NCBI RefSeq assembly: GCF_000003605.2
Contig: NW_003119432.1
Span: 170,111-198,818 of the forward strand
Source of the DNA: Saccoglossus kowalevskii
Taxonomy: Eukaryota; Hemichordata; Enteropneusta; Harrimaniidae
Direction of reading: 5' to 3'
Length of the DNA: 28,708 bases
The translations under genes were made by a program, and so were the position numbers. Under the pieces are notes generated by a model, which saw only the letters and a program-made list of their open reading frames with translations, did no database searches and was not told the DNA's origin. Positions 11,135-20,539 of the stretch are shown in pieces. Position 1 is the stretch's first letter; each line of letters opens with the position of its first letter.

Positions 11135-11980
11135 ATGTCTGCTGTATTAAACCGCGGGTCTGGGTGTATAAAAGGAAAGATGGCCGCCACTTNNNNNNNN
11201 NNNNNNNNNNNNNNNNNNNNNNNNNNNNNNNNNNNNNNNNNNTTCAGTATGCAAATGACACTCAAGCGTGAAACATCTCTTCGGGGTGCTCCGCAAAATC
11301 ACTCTTTTCGGCAATCTTAACGCCTGTGGTGCTTTATTTTCATGTCGTACACAAACATGAATATGTCCGCGATACAACTGCGATGTTAATTTACGAGTTC
11401 GGTGCGATGTCAGTGCGATTTCCGCGTAAAAGCGACGGAAAAGCATGATTCAAACAGTCGTTTTGACTGCTCAAACTGGCTGTCAGTCATGGGTTTATGC
11501 AAATGTAAGGTGTTAATCCCGAGTTATTTGTTCAATCTCTAGGTATGTTTATGTAATTACGGAGTTGATCATGTAAGTGATATCGTGGAGCTAATAAGAA
11601 ATGATATGCTGTGAGCTGTCTTGTCCGTCCTCTCATCTCAGGGGACATCGTCGGCGCTCCACGAAGCGGTCCGACCCGAGCGAGTGCGAATCGCACGAGC
11701 TGGGGTGTGCGCGAGAGGGGAGGGACTTTGCGGAAACATACCATTAATTTCTGTAGTGTGTGTGCGCAAAGAAAGACATTCGCGGCTACAGGGCTGGAAA
11801 AAATGGGTTTCACTCTGATATCGATGAAAAGAGTCGAGGGAGTTCCAAATACGTCCCCTACAATATGTCGAGTATGCTTCTCAAATTTCTCTTCGTTCTC
11901 GAAATAAATAAATTGAAAGGTCTGACTGATAAACTCCAAACCTGGCTAAAAACATGTTCTATAGAGTCTGGTGAATGATC
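11135..11980. other. GC-richer patch around the assembly gap, no gene recognised
   Basis: This segment has more CG dinucleotides than its flanks. It contains TATAAAAGG at 11167-11175, a YY1-like AAGATGGCCGCC just after it, and two exact octamers (ATGCAAAT) at 11249-11256 and 11497-11504. Overlapping open frames on both strands at 11532-11978 (up to 135 codons) match no family I recognise and may only reflect base composition. It could be a promoter or a first exon of an unidentified transcript. Confidence 0.35.
11193..11242. other. Assembly gap (50 N)
   Basis: Exactly fifty undetermined bases. A round number suggests a scaffold join of unknown true size. Frames that read through it have no meaning across the gap. 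Confidence 0.99.
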
Positions 11981-13186
11981 ACTTTATATGACTCGCTTTA
12001 GATCATTATGCATAAATCTGGATAACACAGAAAGAATGTTAATTGTATTAGGGGAAGCCTTGATACTTTCTTCCAGTCATTTCGGCAATCATTATTGTTG
12101 TCTATTGCATGAAAAGTGATTCAAAGTCTACGCACTACCTCTTTGAAAATAATTGAACTTCTGTCTCCAGTGGTACAGTTTTTAGGTGTGTTGGCTTGCC
12201 TACCTTGGTGTTATAATCACCAATAATATTTTTTTTACATGATACTGGTGCTCTCAAAAGTTCCTTGATCGTCAGAGGTCATGTAAATAGGTCTGCTGGC
12301 TGTAATACCACTGGGGCTACATTCTACCGTATAAAACGGCCGTAGAAGCATTACAACAAGGTAGAGTTTACAATAATTTGCCAAAATTTTTAGTACAGTG
12401 GTAATTTCAAGGCATTTTTATTATAAGGCATATCTTTCTCACAGTGGAACTTTACAATCTTATTTCTCACATTAGGCAATGCCATGGTTGGTACTTAGTA
12501 CTGCTCGGTATCCCTGAAAAAGCGTGCACTGTTCGAGCCTCTGGTTTGTTTCTAGAAGTAGAAATCGAAACTTTGGTTTGATATACCCGTGTATTTGATG
12601 AAATTATTGTATTGAACAATTAGCAGCAGCCACATGCCAATGAACCAACAAGTTTCCTCTGTATATTGACTGATTTGCTCATTATTTATTATTATTAGAT
12701 TTGTCAACATTGGGAAGAGTCTTTGTACGACATAAGTTTCTTTACTCAAAACAAATGTATCGAACACATCCACTGAGCATTGACTACAAAACTCCAAACC
12801 AGACTCATCACACAATTCTTCTAACTAAACTGTGTTTAATATGTACATATAAATTCAAACTATCTGTTCTCTGTCAAAACAGTCTCCTAAGCAGTTAAAA
12901 AAAAGGACTAAAATCTTTGATGCCATGAGGATAGGGAGCCCAGTTTGGGCTACCATTTGGCCAAAATAAAGGTAAAAATCAGCGTCATTACCGGTTTCTT
13001 CAACCATTGAAGATTTAGAATCTCTATGGGTATAAGTGGACGTTTCTCCCAAATAAAAGTTGTGTCTTTTATTGTCCAACACTATTTACATCAACGTTTT
13101 ATACAACTTGGCTAAATCAATGAGCATAGCTGCACAAACTCCCGATGATTTGTCTGGTACTTATTAGTAGAGTTATACAAACACGA
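11981..13186. other. Intergenic DNA, nothing recognised
   Basis: The longest frames are under 90 codons, overlap on both strands and have no recognisable product. No RNA gene or strong repeat is seen. Confidence 0.55.
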
Positions 13187-13204
13187 TTGTTTACATAATC
13201 ATAC

Positions 13205-13317
13205 CTACCAGAAAATCCATGGAAATAATAAATTTCATTTATTACTCGTTAGGCTTAACTACAGATTACAACCCCCGATGGAAACTATCAGAGAATATAC
13301 CCAGGTCCAAAAGAAAC
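13205..13317 (-). repeat. 3' inverted terminal repeat of the DIRS-like element
   Basis: It pairs with 17124-17236 in inverted orientation. The longest perfect block is ggaaataataaatttcatt and its continuation to attact (25 bases); tagagaatatacc-like and gtccaaa blocks follow further in. It contains overlapping AATAAA-type signals on both strands. Confidence 0.85.
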
Positions 13318-13889
13318 ACCCTAAGGTAACATTGCCTAAAGGGGTCACCCCAACGTGATCGAGGCCATTTCATCTCCATTCTCCAAAATGTTTCCGGTGC
13401 AACACAGCAGGTCGTTCGGAAGCTTGTAAGGAAGTGGGCGGGTTCCACAGCTTTTCTGGTAGGTATGATTATGTAAACAAACAGGTTTGTGATCGCAGTA
13501 CAAACTCAGAACTCGGACAGAACATAACATCTGTTCCTGGTGGTCCTCCGTGCCTACTATGTTAGTAAGGCGTAGGACGACGATTGGTTTAGGATCACGC
13601 CCCAGGATTTGATTCTTGGCAAGAAAGCCCATCTGAGTCTTCAAAACATAAAGGAGGCACATCTATCCCTAAAGGACAATGCTTCGATCTTTGAACGCCA
13701 CCTACCTGACGACAGAGCCAAGAGAAAAACTGTTTTCATAGTGACATACTTCATGTCCGCCTCTCCCATAGGCTCGAAGACCAAGTCTGGAGAATTTGTT
13801 AGCTCTTTGGCACGCGGCCTCTTCGAGTGGAAAGACTTTAACAGTTGTTGCATAACTGAACTCGAAACCAGTTTCAGTCCAGTCTTCAC
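13266..13889 (-). pseudogene. Tyrosine recombinase remnant of the DIRS-like element
   Basis: In the frame starting at 13889, KTVFLLALSSGRWRSKIEAL matches the DIRS recombinase segment around the first catalytic arginine. A frame change near 13650 leads to GFLAKNQ and then a segment of the type PxPIVVxxL..VVG..D...LCSVRVL..Y, typical of the central part of the domain. The C-terminal part with the expected HxxR and Tyr is spread over two frames (13662-13345 and 13448-13266) and the catalytic residues cannot be assigned with confidence; CYLRV near the end may be the decayed tyrosine motif. The internal complementary region overlaps this segment. Confidence 0.7.
13452..13480 (-). repeat. Internal complementary region of the DIRS-like element
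   Basis: These 29 bases are the exact reverse complement of 13187-13215, the outer extension and edge of the 3' inverted repeat; the match stops at both ends with a mismatch. In DIRS elements a sequence in this place, between the recombinase and the 3' repeat, is complementary to the element's ends and is thought to template the circular intermediate. Confidence 0.75.
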
Positions 13890-14154
13890 CTCGCTACCTC
13901 ACTAATAGAGAGACGGAGATCATCAATCTCCCTTTTGTTACACCAATCAATGTAGAGTTTCGATCTGGACTCATACAAACGTCTGGTGCTGTGGGGCTCA
14001 TTGGCAGAATACCGTCCAGCATGAACAGATCCGGAAGATCCAGCAATTCCACTGGGGACTTGATTATAAGGTCAAGCAACATTAGAAACTAGACCTTCAC
14101 TGGCCAATTGGGCACTCATCTCTTAGAGAAGCGACGAAAAAGGTGATCCACCAC

Positions 14155-14625
14155 TCACTGAGTGATCTGCCACTTGGTGTTCTGAAACCGAATATGTCTC
14201 AAGAGGGCATCTACAGCACTGCTGCGTATCCCAGGTGGTGGTGAGCTGTTAGGTTGGCTCTCCAGGCACCAAAGGAGGATCTCTTCTGCTAGCTTCGACA
14301 ACGTGGGGGAAGCGCTCCCCTCCTTGTTGATGTACAACACTACTGAGGTGTTGTCTGTCACAGTCTGAAGCAGGACTCTGTGATGGTGTGCGACCTCCTG
14401 AAAATGTATCAGAGACCGTAGGACTACAGCCAATTGATTTGGCGGCACGCATACATCCATCAGATGTCCGCCCCACCCTTGGAGCGATGCATCCGTAATT
14501 GAACCCTGAACATCAGGTATTGCATGTGGGCCTTGTGGTCCAGTAAGCACCTCTGAATTGAATGAGACCGGAGAGCTGCTGATGGAACGAGACGATGAAC
14601 TGAAGTAATTATGCCAATAAGGCAT
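14155..14625 (-). pseudogene. RNase H remnant of the DIRS-like element
   Basis: The frame contains SITDASLQGWGGHL with the first catalytic Asp, then PPNQLAVVLRSLIHF, where the usual Glu-bearing LEL is shortened or lost, then TVTDNTSVVLYINKEGS with the next Asp. SAVDALLRHIRF takes the place of the usual ADALSR end. It follows the reverse transcriptase with a change of frame near 14625. The loss of the Glu segment suggests the enzyme would be dead even if translated. Confidence 0.75.
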
Positions 14626-15074
14626 GTCAGTTCACGCATAAAAGCCGACCCCATCGACAGGAGTTGGCTGGCGAGCTCCATAAGGGAGTCGCACTGTGCC
14701 TGAGAGGGGCAGACAAGCCCTTGCTTTTTGTCGAACTGCATACCCAGAAAAACTAGGTTGCGGTATGGGGCTGGACTTGTGAATATTTATTAAAAAGCGT
14801 AACTTGTGGAGGAGCATTAATCTGCTAACACCTCCCTGTCTCGGTTGTGCAATAACCAGTCGTCGAGGTATGGGTTCAGATAAACTGATGACCGGTGGAG
14901 TAGCTGGGTCACCTGTCTTAACATCCTGGTGAAGACGTATGGCGCCGTGCACAAGGGAGTGCGGTAAACTTGTAAACTTTGCCCTCTAAAGGGAATCTGA
15001 GATACTGCTGCTGCAATACCCCAAGTGCACTGACAGAAGCACCGAGGCCGGTTTTGGAAACTCTCCTGCGCCAA
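14626..15074 (-). pseudogene. Reverse transcriptase remnant of the DIRS-like element
   Basis: The frame starting at 15074 has PFRGQSLQVYRTPLCTAPYVFTR-like palm sequence and the catalytic box YLDD at 14870-14859, then WLLHNRDREVL. The continuation MLLHKLRFLINIHKSS is in a second frame and GMQFDKKQGLVCPSQ in a third, so at least two frameshifts occur within 300 bases. The N-terminal fingers and first palm Asp are missing between this segment and gag, which points to an internal deletion. Confidence 0.8.
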
Positions 15075-15170
15075 GCTGGTGTGTGCTGCTAAAGGCGTGA
15101 TCAGGAAGGAGCGGACAGGGGTTCAGAGCTAGAGCTCCCAGAACCCCAGCCTCCATTTATTACTTACTTA

Positions 15171-16300
15171 TTACTTATTACCTGAGCCGCCCTGTGGTTT
15201 TGGTTTGAACTGCTGGCCGGAAGGGCTAGCAACCTTGGCCAACAAGGATGATTGCTTCAATTGAATATGTTGATCCTCAGCAACCACCAAACCGTCCACC
15301 TCATCAGGTAGCTGGCCACCAAAGAGCCTGTCATGCACCAAAGGCCTTCTCCACAGGCGATCAAACTCGTCTCCCACTGGAGTAGGATAGGCACACTCGA
15401 CCACTCGACCGAAACTGCTTCTGCTAAGAGGGCAGTATGGACTTGCAGGATGTCACACATAGCGACTATCTGCACAGCCAGAAACTGGCCCATCTGCCCG
15501 AAGACCATGGTTTGTTACTAATGCGGTCAGAACTAAAAAGGGCGAGCTGACGGTCTAAAGCCAAGGAAACCCGCTCCATAAAGTTGATGGGCCTAAATTC
15601 TGCCCGCAGCTCCTGATGCACTTGCCGGCCAAATGACCATGCAACGTGGCCTTTCCTATTCGTGCAACCCATCACAAGGGCATGGGTACTGGGATTGGGG
15701 CAGAAATCCATGGTGGAGGCTGAGGCATCAAACGAGTATCCCAAATGAAACAAATGTCTTGTACCAAACACTGCATGGTTCACAAGCTGCATCCTTAGCT
15801 GCATATTGTTAAGAGTCAGCTGGGCTCCGGTTGGTTGGGTAACCTGTGCTTGTCCCGACAAAGAAGGGGCGAGAGACAACAAAGCACTCATCAAGCTAAC
15901 CAGCAAAGCCTTCCAAGCAGCCTCGTCACCATGGGAGGAGCCCCTTTCACCATGACTAACATCGTTAGAGGAAGACAACAAGGTCTGTCCCAGTACTTGT
16001 ACAACTAAACCGGGTTGCGCAAGCGCCGATGTAGTCTAGGTGGATTGGACCAGTTCAGCCACTAAGGGCTGTACCGATCCCACCTCGGTACTTTCTATTG
16101 ATGTTAGCGCCCTAGTAGGAACACGCTGTATCCCAATGTTGGTACCAGCGGTGATTGGGAGCTCCGTTCCCCCGGCAAGAGTAGTGGAGCGGGGCATGCC
16201 CACCTCAGTACTACTGAATGGGGGAACTAACTCCACAATGGAAGAAAGTCTCGTCGTTGGTGCTTTCCCAAGTCCCGTTCACATCCAAGGCAAGAGTGAC
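15171..16300 (-). pseudogene. Gag-like ORF remnant of the DIRS-like element
   Basis: One frame can be followed from about 16300 to 15466 with a single in-frame TAG at 16038-16036. It is then continued in another frame from 15404 to 15171, which ends in a basic, Gly/Gln-rich tail (GQQFKPKPQGGSGNK). Position, low complexity and the basic tail fit the first ORF of DIRS elements. There is no CCHC knuckle. The assignment rests mainly on place in the element. Confidence 0.55.
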
Positions 16301-16869
16301 AACACAGGTGAGGGTCCCAAACTGGCATTGCTAAGTGGCAAGATGAACATGTCTTATGTGCCGTAGGTCTAGTCAGCACGTTCTTAGTCTTTTTTAATGA
16401 CTAAGATAAGACAAGAAATGAGTTCATGAAAAAAACAAAAAAATTCACTCTGCCAAAACAAAAATTGAGGCAAATTCAAATTGAGCTGGCGATTCAACAG
16501 AATAATGGGTCCTTAAAATGGAAAGCCCTTACCGTGATGTAGAAAATGCTATTGTCGATCGTCAAAGCATACTAAGAAGCTTAGAAAATATTGTAATCTG
16601 TCTCTCTCTTTTTTTTTTAAATGTTTTTGTGCATGGCGACAGTTGAATGTCACTGTTGTCTCTCCTGACTTTTTTTGTATGTGCAAGTTGCAAGTGCTGA
16701 CATATAGTGCATTTTTGCCAAAGAAGCCATATTCATGTTTTGGTACTACACACATGACAGGGCTGTGCGGCCATCTCTCTATCAAATGGCAATTTAATGT
16801 GCTATGCTGGCATCAACCAGGCACTGTCAAACACATGGACCGGCGGACCTTAACCAAGGCTTCTCCAAA

Positions 16870-17025
16870 GTTTCATTCGTTAGTGAATGAATCTCGTCAG
16901 TGGAATTAGCCTTTCCATTGAGTGTGGCACACTCACCCAGGGTAGGGCTTGACCCCTTTTGGTGTTCAGCCCACGATCATGTGTCATGATGCAACATCCA
17001 CTATGCTACCAGTGATCGGCCTTTG
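16870..17025 (-). mobile_element. tRNA-derived SINE-like copy 1
   Basis: The - strand carries tggtagcatagtgg (17011-16998), close to the A box of tRNA promoters, and ggctgaacacc (16972-16961), a weak B box, followed by a tail ending in gattcattcactaacgaatg. A related copy lies at 23310-23468. It sits inside the 5' part of the DIRS-like element, before the gag region. The tRNA likeness is partial. Confidence 0.45.
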
Positions 17026-17123
17026 CCTCGTTTGTTACGCAAAATACCCAGTGAAAAAATATCCCTGTGAACTTCACCGGAAACAAAAAGAGAATGAAGA
17101 CAGAATGGCCAGGGAGGGGGGGG

Positions 17124-17236
17124 GGTCCCTTTGGACATCGGTATATTCTCTAATTGTTTCCGTCTGGGGCTGTAATCTGTGATTAAACCTAATGAGTAAT
17201 AAATGAAATTTATTATTTCCACATATTTTCTGGTAG
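17124..17236 (-). repeat. 5' inverted terminal repeat of the DIRS-like element
   Basis: Inverted partner of 13205-13317. The outer edge is tggtag (17231-17236) and the inner edge fades near the G run at 17114-17125. Alignment by eye needs no gap and shows about 14 or a few more mismatches. Confidence 0.85.
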
Positions 17237-17261
17237 ATGATGTAGTAAACTCTATTAGCTA

Positions 17262-17560
17262 TAATGACCATTTATTGTCTGAACTATATTAAACTTATAC
17301 ATATAGCGCCCAATAAAATCACATGACTATATATTGTATTGATATATACATTTCCCAATATTTGTCTTTATTGATTGTATGTGTGGATCTGCAATGTTCT
17401 CCAGGCATAACAAGGTCACATGATCACTTATTGCCATCTGATACATTAATCCATTATAGCATTGACTGCATGTCCCAATTTGCAACAGTGCAAGAGATAT
17501 TAGTTATGAATAATAATTAGGTCACATGACTATATAGTCATCTGATATATTAGTCAGAAG
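17262..17560. repeat. ~100-bp degenerate tandem repeat, three to four units
   Basis: The motif tcacatga(c/t) followed by a TATA-rich stretch and catctgatatatta recurs at 17319, 17416 and 17522. A weaker copy (gaccatttattgtctgaactatattaa) lies at about 17266. Between them, ttga(t/c)tg(t/c)atgt and ttgcaa blocks also repeat. The array begins right after the DIRS-like element. Confidence 0.5.
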
Positions 17561-17989
17561 AAACAAAGCAATAAAAATAAGTTTTCAAGTCTGACAGGAA
17601 GCCAAGTAAAGCCAAAATGCGCATACATTTTAAGTGCAAGTTGCAAGTATGTGTGCATGTTTGAATTTGAAACTGTGCCATGCCAGGAGCCTGATATAGT
17701 GAATACAGATTCAGACAACAGCCAAATCTGGAAATCAAAGGAAGAGAACTGAATAACATTTAATATTTTTATTAATATTACATCCTTCAACACAGTGTAT
17801 ACATACAGTCAACTCATCAAGTCATTCAGGCTGTCTTAGTGTACAACAAACACATTGCCTGAACAAATCACAGACTAGCATTCAGTAATATCTTATTTAC
17901 AAATGAAACATTAATAAAACTAAGATGCTACATTGTAAGTGCCATATTGCATCAAACCCATCTAGATTTAGCAGTATGTCACTTTCTGT

Positions 17990-18510
17990 AAAACATAAAC
18001 AAGTCACAGACACAACACAGTCCCCCATCCTGCAAAACAGTCAGCCATTTTTAATTCGAATTTGACTGATTTATGACTTATGTGTAAAGATACATTTGAT
18101 CCTGATAGGCAGAAATGCACAATTTTGAAACTGCACCAGGATACCACTATGTTCAGTGCATTTGGAATGGCAGATACGCTTGTTTTTTATCCTTTTTACC
18201 CATAAATCACAGGATCACAAAACCAATGTATGTGCATAAACCAGTATATCCAAATATATATGTATGATGCAGCATAAATGTTGAACAGCTTAATTAAAAG
18301 CCAAATTGCTACCAGTCAGCCATTTTGAATCCGATCTCCAAAACATCGTGACAAGCTTTACACCCAATATTAAGTTTCAACAATTTCTACCCATATAAAG
18401 ATATGGTTCAGAGGAATGACAGAAATGATTGATTTTGATGATTTGTTTTACCACTAAAATGGTCGTCACTTGGCATCTTGAATCGGATTGCAAAATGAAT
18501 GCACATTATA
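17990..18510. repeat. Dispersed GCCATTTTGAATCCGAT-type motif, three copies
   Basis: Near-copies occur at about 18038 (cagtcagccatttttaattcga), 18315 (cagtcagccattttgaatccgat) and 18473 (gcatcttgaatcggattgcaaaa). The sequence between is related only in part. The region has no gene. Confidence 0.45.
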
Positions 18511-18979
18511 AAATGTAGGATGCGTGTGTGACGTTTAAATGTGATTGACTTGGGCATGTTAGTGATGCAGGTGTGGATAAACAGGATACAAACAAGCAAA
18601 GTGGTGAAATTACGAGTCTATGTTTTCAGACTTTGTCCAAACAGTGATTAAAAATATGAATTTTACACTGAATACAGCTTGGATGGGCTTTACAGTACAA
18701 AGTAAGTAGAGCTGTACTATCATTTAGAGAAGGACATGGAGTCAATTCCATTCTGTTCCTTCAGAGCAATGCATTATTTATGTGAGCATGGGCTGACATT
18801 TGGAGGTCGAATGGCAATTACAGGCACTGACAGAGCAAATTCCCTACAATTGTTTATTTTGACTGAAAGACAATCATCGCAAAATGAGTAATACCTTGAA
18901 TTGAAGCATACACTTGATTCCTTTTATTTGATTTTCAGTTATAAGATTGCAAACACTCGTTTTTTTTCTGGTTAATAAT

Positions 18980-19215
18980 CACATGGTAACCTATCCTTGT
19001 TGCATTGCTTGGCTCTACTCACACAGTCACATTAAGAACTCTTCACTAGTTTCCTTGCTAGGTAAGTCACATAGAAAACTTGCTGGTGTACTTGCTGGCA
19101 TATTGTCACATGGAAAACTCCTGAGTGCTGTTGCTAGCACACAGCCATATGATAAATTCCCATAATGTCATTTATAGCTGAAGACATACTTCTATATTGC
19201 TGGCATATAGTTGCA
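18980..19215. repeat. ~40-bp degenerate minisatellite, about five units
   Basis: Units start with cacat or catat at 18980, 19028, 19068, 19107 and 19145. They share aaaactc or aactt, then a cttgct(g/a)g core. Spacings are 48, 40, 39 and 38 bases. A further decayed unit ends in ttgctggcatatag at about 19198-19211. Confidence 0.65.
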
Positions 19216-20340
19216 TAAATGCCAAACCATGTAACTTAAAGGTACTACAAACAACAACAGATACTAAACAAAGGCCAAACCTAATATGCAGACATGTACT
19301 AAATATTAAAATAAGAAAATAATTACATTAATTATCATACAGTGTAAATGATTATCACATACAACCCCCCCCCCCCAATTCAGTCAATACACTAACTATC
19401 GGCACAAAAAATCCCTTTTTTTGGTTACACACTTTTTGTTTTTACTGTAACAGACTAAAATATTCCAACTGAATAAATTATTTTTGTCATTCTTCTGCGT
19501 AAATACATAAGTATAAATATGAGTGAATCTAGTAGTATTATAATCAGAAAATTACTGGTTATATGGTAGATGTCAAGATTTAATGTATACAGACAACTGA
19601 TACTGATTACCAGTAGGTAATACAATTAAAAAAATTCCCACATTTAATATTGCAACCATGTTAGTACACAGGTAACTAATAACAAAATAGTGAGAATATG
19701 AAGCCAAACACACCATGGTTGCTTGATAAACACTTGTGAGGTGTGCAAGAATCTGGCCATAACTTTATAGAACAAAAAAATGCTATTCACCATAGATACT
19801 GGAAATTTATCAAAGTGATGAAGTAAAATTCACTGACATGTTTCAGTAACAGCAAAGTGGTTGCTGAATATATGTAACCTTGGAGAGTAAAACTGTAATG
19901 CTACATAATGCTAGATTTTGTAGAACAAAATATAACACAGATCTGGTCCAGAGACATGCAGCTCAACAAGCAGGTCATCAGTGAAATGGGATCGGCAAAC
20001 AGTGGTTGTTAGAATTCACTTGAAGTGAAAGCTGGGTTTTTAAAAATGACATCGAAACATAAAGACTCAGAATAATATAAAATACCAATGCTAATTAGAG
20101 GAACAGTGATTTTAAATAAAGGTAAAATCTAGCACCATCTGCAAAAAGTACTACAAACAGCATTTGATGTGACAGATTTCATTATTTACACTATTTAAGT
20201 TGAAACACTACCCAGTTATGCACTGTAGAGAATCTTGATCCATGATGCCAATAAATATATAATCCATGGCAGAATCATTAACAAGCTGAATCTCAAAGCA
20301 TGAGAGATATTGACACTATCATCATAAATTACCGGTACCT
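19216..20340. other. AT-rich intergenic DNA before the HGS 3' end
   Basis: No gene or strong repeat is seen apart from a run of twelve C at 19365-19376. Part of it may be 3' UTR if HGS uses a distal poly(A) site. Confidence 0.5.
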
Positions 20341-20346
20341 TTTATT
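20341..20346 (-). terminator. Candidate poly(A) signal of HGS
   Basis: AATAAA on the - strand, 194 bases after the HGS stop codon, is the first canonical signal downstream. Further copies lie more than 1 kb away, so a longer 3' UTR cannot be excluded. Confidence 0.45.
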
Positions 20347-20539
20347 TTAGGGAAATACAGCTGTCATTCATTTAGTTAACAATAATGAAGTTTTTTATGA
20401 TTGAGTGTGAAATCTGTCTGATAATTTAAAAGCATTTTTGTATCTCCATTCACTGCTTGTCAATATTACCAAGTGTTATATAACACATCCATGGTATTTG
20501 TCAGATTGCACGAAAAAAGGAGACAATAAGAAATAGTAA

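Larger units (their letters stand above)
13187..17236 (-). mobile_element. DIRS-like tyrosine-recombinase retrotransposon, degenerate
   Basis: The coding remnants all read on the - strand in the order gag-like, reverse transcriptase, RNase H, tyrosine recombinase. They are enclosed by inverted terminal repeats at 17124-17236 (5' end) and 13205-13317 (3' end), about 87% identical by eye. A 29-bp internal complementary region lies at 13452-13480. This is the architecture of DIRS elements, which integrate with a tyrosine recombinase instead of a DDE integrase and make no target-site duplication; none is seen here. At about 4.05 kb it is shorter than full DIRS elements (5-6 kb). The coding parts are broken by frame changes, so the copy is inactive. 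Confidence 0.85.

Noticed and set aside
11147..11446. Frames running through the N gap
   Set aside because: The bases are undetermined, so frame continuity is meaningless.
11135..11510. Histone or snRNA gene, suggested by octamers and TATA box
   Set aside because: No histone-like frame, histone 3' stem-loop or snRNA sequence is seen nearby.
13609..13905. 98-codon + strand frame
   Set aside because: It is the shadow of the tyrosine recombinase remnant, which gives clear motifs on the - strand.
16040..16366. 108-codon + strand frame inside the DIRS-like element
   Set aside because: It is antisense to the gag-like frame, and all other element remnants read on the - strand.
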